From Candidatus Chryseopegocella kryptomonas (GTDB lineage Bacteria; Bacteroidota; Ignavibacteria; Kryptoniales; Kryptoniaceae), in assembly GCF_001536065.1 (NCBI RefSeq), contig NZ_CZVW01000001.1, positions 62,001 through 126,000 of the forward strand: DNA of 64,000 nt. The letters are read 5' to 3'. Positions 7,632 through 17,588 of the stretch are shown here, one piece after another. Positions within the stretch are counted from its first letter, which is position 1; every line of letters starts with the position of its first letter. A program made the position numbers and the translations under genes. The notes under the pieces were generated by a model. It was not told the origin of the DNA. It searched no databases and saw only the letters and a list, made by a program, of their open reading frames with translations.

Positions 7632-10600
7632 AAAAAATCTTCAAAAAACTTTTCAAAGTCGTCTTTTATTTCTCCGCATTGTTTTTGATTTTGATTTCAA
7701 TCGTCTTGATAATCACGCAGACGGAGAGATTTAGAATTTTCATTCACGATAAAGTTGAATCTGAATTGAGAAAATCAATTGGTGGAGATATTTATCTTGG
7801 AAAATTTTATGGCAATTTATTCACAGGGCTTGGCATAGATGGATTTCGCATTGATGTTGATGGCAAAACATTCATTAAAGCATTAAGCATTGAACTCAAA
7901 TATAATCCCATTGGATTGATCAGAGGAAGTTATTCTTTTGATGAGTTCATAATTTACAAGCCCGAAGTCAATCTCATAAGAGACAGAAACGGAAACTGGA
8001 ACTATCAAAAAATTATCAAACCGAGAAAAGGGGATGCAAGTGGTAGAATTTCCGTCTCATTTTATAAATTTGTGATTGATGATGGCAAATTCTCTCTTGT
8101 TGATTCACTAAATTTGAAAACATCCGCACTTGCAGAAAGTTTGAATTGTATTAATTACCACAATTTCACAATCCACGATATTAATTTAAATTTGAGCGGT
8201 TCTTACTCATCTGAAAAAATTGACTTGCGAAGTTTTAAACTTTCCTTTATCGTTGATGAAGGCAAATTTAACGCAGATTTATCTGGAAAAATTTTTATGG
8301 ATAAAGAGGAATTGCAAGCGAAGGATGTTGAAATTTTAACTGGGAGAAGCAGGGCAAAGTTTAACTTCTTTGCAAGCACGAAGGATAATTTGTTCAAACT
8401 TGATAGAAACACGATTGAAAATGTTTATATGAGCGTTTATCTTGTTGCGGATAGTTTCAGTTTCGGTGATTTGACAAAATTTATTCCATCTGTTCATTTC
8501 TTAAATGGCTCTCCATCAGTAGAAATTGAAGCGGAAGGGACTTTGAAAGATTTGAAGATAAAAAGGATAAATTCAAAAATTTACGATTCCGAGATTTCAA
8601 TCACTGGCGAACTTAAAAATGTGATAAAATTTTCAGATTTTTTGATTGATGCCCAAATTCAGAATTCAAAAATTAACACTTCTGACATAGAAAAATTTGT
8701 CACACTTGTCAATTTGCCAGAGTTTAAGGTCAAGCAATTTTATCTTGATGGCAGATACATAGGTCATCCGCTTGATTTTACTTCAAGTGTTAATTTCAAC
8801 TGGGATAAGACAATTGTAAATCTTGATGCGAAACTCAAAATCAAAGATGATTTCGCTTACGATTTGAATTTTAGAGTTTCGGATTTAAATCCAGAAGATA
8901 TTTTAAACACGGAAAGCATGAGGGGAATTCTCAATTTTTCAGGAAATTTGAGCGGTAAAGGTGTAGGTTTTGATAACGCAGAGGCAAGAGCAAGGGTTGA
9001 AATAAGTGAATCTTTTGTGAATAAAGTTTTGCTTCCGAAGTCAAACTTTCTGTTTGATTTGAGAGGTGGCGAATTGAACGGGACTTTTGTCTCAATTTCC
9101 GAAGGATTTAAAGGCATAATAGATTTGAATTTAAAAAAAGATGAAGCGAACCAATTTCTGTTAAGTTTGAGTGGGTCTCTGACTGATCTTGATTTGTCTC
9201 AAATCAGAACAGATAAACCACATTTTTTGCGAAGTCATATTTCTGGCGATTTTATTCTCAAATTTACATCTGGAAATTTCAAAAAGATGGATTTGTTTGC
9301 TCAACTTAATCCGTCAAGTTTCGGAAATTACAAAATTAGCAAATTGCGTTTGAACGCAAGATATACCGAAGATGCACAGAAAAAGAGTTTGAATCTTCAA
9401 TCAAATATGTTTGACTTAAATCTTGAAGGCAAGTTTAACTTTGATGACCTTTTTAAATCAGTTGGACTTGCGATTAAAACGATTCAAGGTAAAGTCAATG
9501 AGAAATTAAACTTTGTCAAGTTTGAAGGCGTAAGTTTTGGCGATCTTAAAAATCAAGTTGAAGTTGATTACAAGATAAAGTTTAAGAACTTAACACCTAT
9601 TTCTGTTTTTTCAATTGGTCAAATTTTTCAGGCAATTGGAAATCTTGATGGAGTTTTTCTTTCTGATTCGGGAGGATTTTACTTTTACAGCAATGCAAAT
9701 TTAAAAGACATCGCATATTTGAATTTCAAAGATGGAAAAATTGACACATTTAAATTTGGTTATTTTAACGGAGAAGTTGAGTTTGATTATAAATCAGAAA
9801 AGTTGAAGTTTGAGGTCAAAGGTCTTTGTGGAAATTTTGATTCAAGGGTTATGCAATTTGACAGAGCAAATGTTAACTTTGCATTTGAAGAGCCAAATCT
9901 TTACGCAGAATTTTCGGGTAAAGCGAGCGATTGGGATGTTGAAATCGTCTCACTGTTTCAGTTTGGGAGCGAAGCGAATAGATATATTTTGAAAAATTTC
10001 GTGGGCGAAATTTACGGTAGCAGAATTTACATTGAAGATGAAATTGAATTTTTCCAAACGAAGAGTGGGCTTGTGATAAATCCAGCATCTTTTCTTTTAA
10101 ATGGTCAAAAATTTTACATCGCTGGCTTCATTGATAAACAAACGCAACAGTTGAGATTGTGGGGTGAAAATTTAAAACTTGACAGCGCATTAAAAACTCA
10201 AACATTTTCTGGCGATGTTGATTTCTCAATTTTCGTCTATGGAACACATGATAAACCAAGTTCTGAAGTTGAAATTTTGATCAAAGATTTTATGTATAAA
10301 GAAATTAAACTCGGCGAGTTTCAATGTTTTGGCAAGGTTGAGGGTGATGTGATAAATTTGAATTCTTCGCTTTTGACGGAAGTTGGAGATGTAAAGTATA
10401 ATGCGATGGATATGAACATTTCAATTCCGATGTGGTTTAGGCGGGATGTGAGTGTAAAGTATCCGAAGCCGTATGTTATCGGAAAGATGAAACTTTTCAG
10501 ATTTCCTGTTGCTGTGTTTGAGCCGTTTATTTCTGATGTGTCAGACCTTCGTGGCGATATAACTGCAAATGTTGATTTTCAAGGGACATTTGACAATCCG

Positions 10601-12016
10601 AATTTCAAGGGTAATTTTTCGCTTCAAAATTGCATTTTCAGGTTCAAGCCAAACAATAAGTATTATCTTGTTTACGGGAGTGGAAAAATTGATTCAAATG
10701 TCGTTTATGTTGAGGATTTGAGTTTGTGGAACAATCCAGATGATTACAGAGATGGCGAAGTTCAAATTAAAGGTGCTGTGTATTTTGATCGTTATTCAAT
10801 TTCACGGGGAAATTTCAGCATAAATGGGAAGTTGTTAATTGTTGATAAAGAAGGTTTTGGGGATACGGGATTTTACGGCAGGGTTATCGCAGAGACGGGT
10901 GGAAATGGTTTGAGTTTAAAAATTGACACTACGGGATTATATTTAAATGGAGAAATTTTGTTATCCGATGTTGATTTAAACTATCTTCCGAAGCGTGCAA
11001 CGAGTATATCAAAAGGAACTGGATTTGAGTATGTTTATCTAAATCCGTTTGATACGCTCAAAACAGAGGAAACACAAGTTGAACAACTTGTTTATCTTGA
11101 TATACCTGTTAAAACTGGTGGCGAAAGTTTGGAGGTTAAGAGAAAACATGGAATTTTTTCAAGTTTGAACTACGATCTAATGATTTCAACTTCAAAAAAT
11201 GCGAAGTTAAATTTGGTTCTTAACACTCAAACTGGCGAAGAATTTTTCGCAGAGTTTACAGGCAGATTAAATTTGAGGAATTATTCTGGTTCAACCCTTG
11301 CTTATGGAGAGATTGATATACTTGATCGTTCTTATTATAACTTTTTCAAAAGGTTTAACGCAAGTGGGAAATTAAAATTCACTGGTGATTTAAACAGCCC
11401 AGAACTTGACATAATCGCAAGTTATACGGGAACTCACACTGTTTTAACTGATACGATAAGTGCTGGGAAAGTTGAAACGGTTCAAATTAAACTTTTAATC
11501 TCTGGGACTCTTTCAAAGCCAATTGTAAAAGTTCAAATGTTTATAGATGGTGAAGATTATCAAAAAGTTTATCCGCACGGTGAAGTTGAATCAGATGCAA
11601 TCTCGTTTCTTGTCACGGGAAGATTTAAAGATGAATTGACAAGTGGTGAAGTTGCGATGTTTACAGAAAATCTTTGGTCGTCCGCTGGTGCGTCGCTTTT
11701 AAGCACCGCTGTTTCTGGAGTTATCACGGATATCTTGCGTGATGTTTTGGGCGGGTTTATAACAAGCACGGAGTTTGGATATTATTCTGGATTTAAAGGT
11801 TTGAGAATAACTGGAAATATAGGTGGTGCAGTTATCCAATTTGGAGGTGATATTTTTACAGACATTTCAAAATCTGTCGTCGTCATACAGTATCCGATTT
11901 TTAAGAAAATTTTCGGAGGAAATTTGACGATTGAATATCAAAGAAAGCCGATACAATTCTATCAAGAAAAAGAAATTGTAAACAAACTTGGGTTATATTA
12001 CAGGATAAGATTATGA
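7628..12016 (+). CDS. tamB: TamB-like translocation/assembly protein (AsmA/DUF490 family)
   Basis: A 1462-residue protein with one N-terminal signal anchor (residues about 8-29), then an AsmA-like stretch (GDIYLGKFYGNLFTG, the 'i.l.ni.l..f..i.Idgf' pattern) and more than a thousand residues of beta-strand repeats. It ends in a TamB/DUF490 C-terminal domain (FLVTGRF, then GFKGLRITGNIGG and LTIEYQRKPIQF). Family members form a hydrophobic-grooved beta-taco bridging inner and outer membrane; they are implicated in outer-membrane protein assembly and phospholipid transport. The length fits TamB. It overlaps rfaE2 and rnr by 4 nt each, so it sits within an LPS/RNA operon. No TamA/Omp85 gene is adjacent, which is common outside Proteobacteria. 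Confidence 0.85.
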   Translation: MKKIFKKLFKVVFYFSALFLILISIVLIITQTERFRIFIHDKVESELRKSIGGDIYLGKFYGNLFTGLGIDGFRIDVDGKTFIKALSIELKYNPIGLIRGSYSFDEFIIYKPEVNLIRDRNGNWNYQKIIKPRKGDASGRISVSFYKFVIDDGKFSLVDSLNLKTSALAESLNCINYHNFTIHDINLNLSGSYSSEKIDLRSFKLSFIVDEGKFNADLSGKIFMDKEELQAKDVEILTGRSRAKFNFFASTKDNLFKLDRNTIENVYMSVYLVADSFSFGDLTKFIPSVHFLNGSPSVEIEAEGTLKDLKIKRINSKIYDSEISITGELKNVIKFSDFLIDAQIQNSKINTSDIEKFVTLVNLPEFKVKQFYLDGRYIGHPLDFTSSVNFNWDKTIVNLDAKLKIKDDFAYDLNFRVSDLNPEDILNTESMRGILNFSGNLSGKGVGFDNAEARARVEISESFVNKVLLPKSNFLFDLRGGELNGTFVSISEGFKGIIDLNLKKDEANQFLLSLSGSLTDLDLSQIRTDKPHFLRSHISGDFILKFTSGNFKKMDLFAQLNPSSFGNYKISKLRLNARYTEDAQKKSLNLQSNMFDLNLEGKFNFDDLFKSVGLAIKTIQGKVNEKLNFVKFEGVSFGDLKNQVEVDYKIKFKNLTPISVFSIGQIFQAIGNLDGVFLSDSGGFYFYSNANLKDIAYLNFKDGKIDTFKFGYFNGEVEFDYKSEKLKFEVKGLCGNFDSRVMQFDRANVNFAFEEPNLYAEFSGKASDWDVEIVSLFQFGSEANRYILKNFVGEIYGSRIYIEDEIEFFQTKSGLVINPASFLLNGQKFYIAGFIDKQTQQLRLWGENLKLDSALKTQTFSGDVDFSIFVYGTHDKPSSEVEILIKDFMYKEIKLGEFQCFGKVEGDVINLNSSLLTEVGDVKYNAMDMNISIPMWFRRDVSVKYPKPYVIGKMKLFRFPVAVFEPFISDVSDLRGDITANVDFQGTFDNPNFKGNFSLQNCIFRFKPNNKYYLVYGSGKIDSNVVYVEDLSLWNNPDDYRDGEVQIKGAVYFDRYSISRGNFSINGKLLIVDKEGFGDTGFYGRVIAETGGNGLSLKIDTTGLYLNGEILLSDVDLNYLPKRATSISKGTGFEYVYLNPFDTLKTEETQVEQLVYLDIPVKTGGESLEVKRKHGIFSSLNYDLMISTSKNAKLNLVLNTQTGEEFFAEFTGRLNLRNYSGSTLAYGEIDILDRSYYNFFKRFNASGKLKFTGDLNSPELDIIASYTGTHTVLTDTISAGKVETVQIKLLISGTLSKPIVKVQMFIDGEDYQKVYPHGEVESDAISFLVTGRFKDELTSGEVAMFTENLWSSAGASLLSTAVSGVITDILRDVLGGFITSTEFGYYSGFKGLRITGNIGGAVIQFGGDIFTDISKSVVVIQYPIFKKIFGGNLTIEYQRKPIQFYQEKEIVNKLGLYYRIRL

Positions 12017-14172
12017 AGAAAGAAATTGAAACTTCCGAGATCAAGGAAAGAATTTTGAAGTTTTTGAAGAAAAGAGCAAGGAAATCGTTCAGAGCAAAAG
12101 AGATTGCGAAAAAACTTGATTTGATTGAAGAGTATGAGATGGGGATTATAAAGCGAATTTTAAATGAGATGGTTGAAAAGGGTGAAATTGTTAAGTTGCC
12201 GAGAAACAAATACACATTTAAACCAAATCCGAAAATTCTCGTTGGAAGATTAACCGTAAATCCGAATGGTTATGGCTTCGTTGAAATTGAAGATGATTTG
12301 GGTGGTGATATAAAAGAGGTTTTTATTCCGCCGAGATTTATTCACACCGCACTTGATGGAGACAAGGTTGCTGTTTCAGTGATTGAAAAAAGAAAAGGAC
12401 TTCTTGCGGAGGGTGAAATAGTTGATATAATTGAGCGTGGGAGAAAAGTTATAACGGGAGTTCTTTCAAAGAAAAAGGGGATTTACTTCGTTATCCCAGA
12501 TGATAAACACATAATTCGGGACTTTTACATCAATGAGAAAAATGTTAAGAAGTTTAACGCTAAAGTTGGAGATAAAGTTGCAATTGAACTTGTTGACTGG
12601 ATTGATGAGGGTTTCAGCCCAGAGGGAAGAATAATTGAAGTTCTCGGAAAAGCAGGTGAAAATGACGCAGAAATTCTATCAATAGCAAGAAATTATGATT
12701 TCCCAACGAAGTTTCCAGATGATGTTTTAAGGGAAGCAGAGAAAATTCCTGATGAAATTCCAGAGTCGGAATATAAAAAACGGCTTGATTTGAGAGAGTT
12801 AATTTGCTTTACAATAGACCCAGAAGATGCAAAAGATTTTGATGACGCTGTTTCGCTTGAAGTTCTCCCTGATGGGAAATATAAACTTGGTGTGCATATT
12901 GCAGATGTGAGTTTTTATGTTAAAGAAGGAAGCAAAATTGATATTGAAGCATACAGGCGTGGGACAAGCGTCTATCTTGTTGATAGAGTTATCCCGATGT
13001 TGCCAGAGAAATTGTCAAATAATGTTTGCAGTTTGAATCCAAATGTTGATCGGCTTGCGTATTCTGTTTTTATGATTGTGAATTCAAAAGGAGTTGTGGA
13101 AGATTATTCATTTCACAAAAGCATAATAAGAAGCAAGCGAAGATTTACATATGAAGAAGTTCAAAGGATAATTGAAACAGGTGAAGGTGATTTTGCGGAT
13201 ATAATTCTTGAAATGCACAAGTTGAGCAAAATTTTATTGAAGAAGAGATTGCGTGAAGGAAGCATTGACTTTGAAACTCCAGAGGTGAAGTTCAAACTTG
13301 ATGAAGAAGGAAGACCGATTGAGATTATCAAGAAAGTTCGTCTTGATAGCCACAGGTTGATAGAGGAATTTATGTTGCTTGCAAATCAGACGGTTGCAAA
13401 GCATGTTGGAAAGATGAATAGAAAAAATCGTGAGTATCCATTTGTTTACAGAGTTCACGATCTTCCAGACCCAGCAAAGTTGAAAAATCTTGCTGAATTT
13501 GTGAGAAAACTTGGATTTAAATTTGAAATTGATTCAAAACCACTTTCAAAATCAATTCAAAAACTCCTTGCACAGGTAAAAGACACAGAATATGAATATC
13601 TTGTCAATGACATAGCAATTAGATCAATGGCGAAGGCAATTTATTCGGAAAAAAATATAGGTCATTTCGGGCTTGGCTTCAAATACTACACTCATTTTAC
13701 ATCTCCGATAAGAAGATACCCTGACCTTGTCGTTCATCGCCTTCTTTATGAATATACGGAAGGAAAAGTTGATGATGAAAGATTAAATCAGATTGCAAGA
13801 AAACTTCCAGAAATTTGCAAACATTCTTCTGAAATGGAAATAAAAGCGATGGAAGCAGAGCGAGAATCAATTAAGTTTAAACAAGTTGAGTATATGAAAG
13901 AACATGTTGGGAGAGTTTTTGATGGCATTATTTCGGGAGTTCAAGATTTTGGATTGTTCGTTGAAATAAATGATATACTTGTTGAAGGACTTGTCAAGGT
14001 TCGTGATATGAACGATGATTATTACATTTACGATGAGAGTCAATATGCTTTGATAGGGAAATATACGAAGAAAGTTTATCGGCTCGGGGATAAGGTTAGA
14101 GTTAGAGTTGTAAGAGTTGATGAAGTTTCAAGGGAAATTGATTTTGTTCTTCTGGGAAAGATATCAAGGTGA
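12013..14172 (+). CDS. rnr: ribonuclease R (RNB-family 3'-5' exoribonuclease)
   Basis: A 719-residue protein. It has an N-terminal winged helix (1-70), two cold-shock-like OB folds (about 72-215), the RNB catalytic domain (about 255-580) and an S1 domain (about 628-715, RVFDGIISGVQDFGLFVEI). The metal-binding aspartates are in TIDPEDAKDFDDA (Asp269, Asp275, Asp277, Asp278). It degrades structured RNA processively from the 3' end and assists ribosome quality control and trans-translation. The size is shorter than E. coli RNase R (813 residues) because the basic C-terminal tail is missing; this is usual in this group. The ATG overlaps the tamB stop by 4 nt. Confidence 0.95.
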   Translation: MKKEIETSEIKERILKFLKKRARKSFRAKEIAKKLDLIEEYEMGIIKRILNEMVEKGEIVKLPRNKYTFKPNPKILVGRLTVNPNGYGFVEIEDDLGGDIKEVFIPPRFIHTALDGDKVAVSVIEKRKGLLAEGEIVDIIERGRKVITGVLSKKKGIYFVIPDDKHIIRDFYINEKNVKKFNAKVGDKVAIELVDWIDEGFSPEGRIIEVLGKAGENDAEILSIARNYDFPTKFPDDVLREAEKIPDEIPESEYKKRLDLRELICFTIDPEDAKDFDDAVSLEVLPDGKYKLGVHIADVSFYVKEGSKIDIEAYRRGTSVYLVDRVIPMLPEKLSNNVCSLNPNVDRLAYSVFMIVNSKGVVEDYSFHKSIIRSKRRFTYEEVQRIIETGEGDFADIILEMHKLSKILLKKRLREGSIDFETPEVKFKLDEEGRPIEIIKKVRLDSHRLIEEFMLLANQTVAKHVGKMNRKNREYPFVYRVHDLPDPAKLKNLAEFVRKLGFKFEIDSKPLSKSIQKLLAQVKDTEYEYLVNDIAIRSMAKAIYSEKNIGHFGLGFKYYTHFTSPIRRYPDLVVHRLLYEYTEGKVDDERLNQIARKLPEICKHSSEMEIKAMEAERESIKFKQVEYMKEHVGRVFDGIISGVQDFGLFVEINDILVEGLVKVRDMNDDYYIYDESQYALIGKYTKKVYRLGDKVRVRVVRVDEVSREIDFVLLGKISR

Positions 14173-14174
14173 AG

Positions 14175-14843
14175 ATGGCGAAAATTTACATTGGGACATC
14201 TGGTTATTTCTACAAACATTGGGTTGGGAGATTTTATCCAGAGAAGATGTCAAAGAACAAATGGCTTGAGTATTATTCAAAAGTTTTTGACACAGTTGAA
14301 CTTAACACAACATTTTATCACTTGCCGAGAGCGAAAACGCTTGAAGGATGGATAATGAAGACACCGAAAAATTTTATTTTTTCTGTTAAGATTCACCAAA
14401 CTATAACGCATATAAAACGGCTGAAAAATGTAAGAAGCGATTTTTATGGATTTATGAAAGTTATAAAACCGTTAAGAATTTACGGACGAATTGGTTGCAT
14501 ACTGCATCAATTCCCGCCAGACCTTGAATATGATGTCTCTCTTTTAAAAGATTACATCTCTTTGCTTCCGAAGGGATATAGACATGTGTTTGAATTCAGA
14601 AACCCCGAGTATTTCAACGATATTATTTTTCTGGTTTTGAAGGAGAATAAAATTGGGTTATGTATTTCACACATGCGTGGACTTGAGACGCCCCCTATTT
14701 CAACTTCTGATTTTGTTTATTTCAGATTTCATGGACCTGAAGAAAGATACAGGTCAATTTACAGCGAGGAACAGATAGAAAAGTTTGCAAAGTTAATCTG
14801 GGGTTTCTTGCTTGAGGATAAAACTGTTTTTTGTTTATTTTAA
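14175..14843 (+). CDS. DUF72 (YecE-like) protein, 5' part of a frameshifted gene
   Basis: Encodes about 222 residues of a DUF72/YecE TIM-barrel protein: KIYIGTSGYFYKHW at the N-terminus, VELNTTFYHLP, HVFEFRNPEYF, and FVYFRFHGPEERY near the C-terminus. The frame then ends at TAA 14841-14843, while the family's closing block follows in the +1 frame. A T6 run at 14827-14832 is the junction: removing one T restores an uninterrupted protein ending at 14940. DUF72 function is not established. The ATG at 14175 gives the family start; a GTG at 14169 overlapping the rnr stop is an alternative. The restored stop overlaps the next ATG by 4 nt, which supports a recent lesion or a sequence error. Confidence 0.8.
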   Translation: MAKIYIGTSGYFYKHWVGRFYPEKMSKNKWLEYYSKVFDTVELNTTFYHLPRAKTLEGWIMKTPKNFIFSVKIHQTITHIKRLKNVRSDFYGFMKVIKPLRIYGRIGCILHQFPPDLEYDVSLLKDYISLLPKGYRHVFEFRNPEYFNDIIFLVLKENKIGLCISHMRGLETPPISTSDFVYFRFHGPEERYRSIYSEEQIEKFAKLIWGFLLEDKTVFCLF

Positions 14844-14940
14844 CAACGACTTCAACGCTTATGCTGTTGAAAATGCGTTAAGTTTGAAGAGAGCCATTTT
14901 AAACTTGATAAATTCAAAACAAATGGAGGACGAAAGATGA
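14833..14940 (+). pseudogene. out-of-frame C-terminal tail of the DUF72 gene
   Basis: In the frame one base off from the 5' part, this stretch reads VYFNNDFNAYAVENALSLKR and about 16 further residues to TGA at 14938-14940. 'YFNND..aYAv.NA..L' is the conserved C-terminal block of DUF72 proteins. The TGA overlaps the ATG of the following M28 peptidase (ATGA at 14937-14940), the same junction used repeatedly in this operon. The tail has no start of its own, so it is expressed only if the frame is restored by slippage or if the extra T is an error. Confidence 0.75.
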
Positions 14941-16619
14941 AACTTTCAAAAATTGCTCTTTTAACATTGTTTTTCAATTTCATCGCTTTTTCTCAAATAA
15001 CGATTAACAATTTTTTAACGGAGGACGCAAAAAGAGCGATGAATTATATCACCGAAGATTATATCAAAGCAAATGTCCAGTTCCTTGCAAGCGATTTGCT
15101 TGAAGGAAGGGGCACGGGTTCAAGGGGCGAACTTCTTGCAGCGACTTATATTGCAACACAGTTTAAACTTTTCGGACTTGAACCAGGTGGTGATAATGGC
15201 TCATATTTTCAGAAAGTTCCGCTTGTTGGAATCACAACTTTTCCAGATAATGAGATGGTGATAAAAGGCAAAGATGGCAAGGTTAAGGCAAAGTTTAGAT
15301 ATTACGATGAATTCATTGCTGCTTCTGGTGTGAGAGAGAATTTTGTTTCAATTAAAGACGCAGATATTGTTTTTGTCGGTTATGGGATTGTCGCTCCGGA
15401 GCAAAACTGGGATGATTACAAAGGAGTTGATGTTTCAGGTAAAATTTTGCTTATGTTGAACGATGATCCACCTGCTACGCCAGAAGAGCCGAATTTATTC
15501 GGAGGCAAGGCAAGAACTTATTATGGAAGATGGACTTACAAATATGAAATTGCAGCGAAAAAAGGAGCTCTTGGTGCTATAATAATTCACACAACTCCAT
15601 CGGCTGGCTACGGTTGGAATGTCGTTCAAAGTTCATGGTCTGGTGAAGAATTTGAGCTTGCAAATGATACCGAGCCAAAAATTAAACTTAAAGGTTGGCT
15701 CACGGAAGATGCATCAAGAAAATTAGTTGCTCTTGCTGGAAAAAATCTTGATCAACTTTTTGAATTAGCAAAGAATAGAAGTTTTAAACCCGTTGATCTC
15801 GGCTTAAAACTTTCGCTTAATATGAGAGTAAAGTCAAGAGAAATTGTCTCGCAAAATGTTGTCGGGATTTTGAGAGGTGGAGATGAAAAATTGAAAGATG
15901 AATATATTGTTTTGACATCTCATCACGATCATCTTGGCATAGGTAAACCTGTTAATGGTGATTCAATTTACAACGGGGCTCTTGACAATGCTTCTGGAGT
16001 TTCAGCTCTTTTAACACTTGCAAAAGCATTTTCGGAGTTGAAGATTAAACCTCGTCGTTCAATTATGTTTGTTTCTGTAACTGCCGAAGAAGCTGGACTT
16101 CTTGGGTCAAAATACTTTGCACAAAATCCTCCTGTTCCAACTGTTAACATAATTGCAAATATAAATGTTGATGGAATAAACATTTGGGGAAAAACGAAAG
16201 ATGTCGTTTTAATCGGTATGGAGAAAAGCACGCTTGGTGATATAATCAATGAAATTGCGAATAAGTATCAGGGTAGATATGCAAAGCCAGATCAATTCCC
16301 AGAACTTGGTATGTTTTACAGGTCTGACCAGTTTAGTTTTGCGAAGGTTGGAATTCCAGCAATTTTCTTTGACAATGGCGTTGAATATGTTGGAAAACCA
16401 GAAGATTACGGAAGGAAAGTTGTTGAAGAATACATAAAGAAAAATTATCATCAACCGAGCGATGAATATAACGAATCGTGGGTTCTTGATGGTGCTGTTG
16501 AAGATACGAAACTTGTTTTTATGGTGACATATTATCTTGCAAACGCAGATACAAAGCCAGAGTGGAAACCAGATAGCGAATTCAGGTTGATAAGAGAGCA
16601 GATGTTGAAGAACAAGTAA
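14937..16619 (+). CDS. secreted M28-family zinc peptidase with PA domain
   Basis: A 560-residue protein with a signal peptide (1-20, hydrophobic LALLTLFFNFIAF-like core ending SQ). A protease-associated insert spans about residues 110-260, followed by the M28 catalytic domain. The co-catalytic zinc ligands are recognisable: SHHDHLG near 328-334, the Asp of ALDNASG near 350, AEEAGLLGS near 384, NVDG near 414 and the His of YHQPSDEY near 502. Family members are aminopeptidases or carboxypeptidases; periplasmic peptide scavenging is likely but inferred. GGAGG lies upstream of the ATG, which overlaps the restored DUF72 stop. The gene is last before a strong terminator. Confidence 0.9.
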   Translation: MKLSKIALLTLFFNFIAFSQITINNFLTEDAKRAMNYITEDYIKANVQFLASDLLEGRGTGSRGELLAATYIATQFKLFGLEPGGDNGSYFQKVPLVGITTFPDNEMVIKGKDGKVKAKFRYYDEFIAASGVRENFVSIKDADIVFVGYGIVAPEQNWDDYKGVDVSGKILLMLNDDPPATPEEPNLFGGKARTYYGRWTYKYEIAAKKGALGAIIIHTTPSAGYGWNVVQSSWSGEEFELANDTEPKIKLKGWLTEDASRKLVALAGKNLDQLFELAKNRSFKPVDLGLKLSLNMRVKSREIVSQNVVGILRGGDEKLKDEYIVLTSHHDHLGIGKPVNGDSIYNGALDNASGVSALLTLAKAFSELKIKPRRSIMFVSVTAEEAGLLGSKYFAQNPPVPTVNIIANINVDGINIWGKTKDVVLIGMEKSTLGDIINEIANKYQGRYAKPDQFPELGMFYRSDQFSFAKVGIPAIFFDNGVEYVGKPEDYGRKVVEEYIKKNYHQPSDEYNESWVLDGAVEDTKLVFMVTYYLANADTKPEWKPDSEFRLIREQMLKNK

Positions 16620-16626
16620 TTTTTAT

Positions 16627-16668
16627 CCCCTCCCGATTTAGAGCAAAACTTCGGGAGGGGGCATTTTT
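16627..16668 (+). terminator. rho-independent terminator
   Basis: A perfect 10-bp stem, CCCCTCCCGA (16627-16636) with TCGGGAGGGG (16651-16660), has a 14-base loop and is followed by GCATTTTTTG. It directly follows the M28 peptidase stop and ends the operon begun at rfaE1. Confidence 0.9.
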
Positions 16669-16691
16669 TGAATTAAATTTAAAAGCACATT

Positions 16692-17588
16692 ATGAAAAAC
16701 TACATTGAATTTATCATTTTCAAATTTTTCGTTTTCATTGCCAGAATTTTTCCGCTTGAAATCACACAGCGTTTTGCAAAATTTCTTGGTATCTTTGCTT
16801 ATTATTTCATCCCGTATAGAAAAAAAGTCGCACTTGATAATCTGCGAAAATCATTTCCAGAAAAAAGCGAAGCACAGATAAAGCAAATTTTGAAAATGGC
16901 TTATGTTAATTTGTTTGTCACATTTTTTGAGTTTATGTGTTTTCCAAAGTTGAAAATTGATGATATTAAAAAACTTGCGAAAATTGAAAACTTTAATTAT
17001 GTCGTTGAAGCGTTAGAGAAAGGAAATGGTTTGATTTTGATGTCGGGACATTTCGGGAATTGGGAATTAAGCGCACTTGTCTCTGGGATTGAAATCGGGA
17101 AACCACTTCACATAATTGTTAAAACGCAAAGAAATAAACTTGTTGATGCTGAAATTAACAAATGGCGTTGCTGGTTCGGAAATAAAGTTATACCTATGGA
17201 AAAAGCATTTAGAGAATCGTTGAAGATTTTATCAAATGGTGGGATAGTTGCGCTTCTTGCTGATCAAAGTGCGCCGAAAGAGTCAATTTATGTTAATTTT
17301 CTCGGTAGACCTGCGTCAACATTTGCAGGACCTGCGGTTATGTCTTTAAAGGCAAAAGCGCCAATTGTGATGGGATTTGCGATAAGAGAAAAAAATTTCA
17401 AATATCGCATTGTTTTTGAAAAACTTGATTTTGATTTCAACGCTGGAAGCGACGATCAAAAAGTTTTAGAACTTACCCAAATCCATACTTCACTGCTTGA
17501 AAAATACATTCGTCTTTATCCCGACCATTGGCTTTGGTTTCACAGGAGATGGAAGCATCAACCGCCACAAAATTTAGAGCAAACTTGA
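16692..17588 (+). CDS. lauroyl/myristoyl acyltransferase-like (LpxL/HtrB family)
   Basis: A 298-residue lysophospholipid-acyltransferase-fold protein. It has a hydrophobic N-terminus and the catalytic HX4(D/E) motif in SGHFGNWE (His119 to Glu124). The family blocks LLADQSAP, FLGRPASTFAGPAVMSLK and the closing HWLWFHRRWK are also present. Members add secondary acyl chains to KDO-lipid A at the inner membrane. The following heptosyltransferase gene and the convergent KDO transferase gene support a role in LPS assembly. Which acyl chain and position are used is unknown. The gene starts 24 bp after a terminator, so a promoter should lie in this short gap, but no clear one was seen. Confidence 0.88.
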   Translation: MKNYIEFIIFKFFVFIARIFPLEITQRFAKFLGIFAYYFIPYRKKVALDNLRKSFPEKSEAQIKQILKMAYVNLFVTFFEFMCFPKLKIDDIKKLAKIENFNYVVEALEKGNGLILMSGHFGNWELSALVSGIEIGKPLHIIVKTQRNKLVDAEINKWRCWFGNKVIPMEKAFRESLKILSNGGIVALLADQSAPKESIYVNFLGRPASTFAGPAVMSLKAKAPIVMGFAIREKNFKYRIVFEKLDFDFNAGSDDQKVLELTQIHTSLLEKYIRLYPDHWLWFHRRWKHQPPQNLEQT

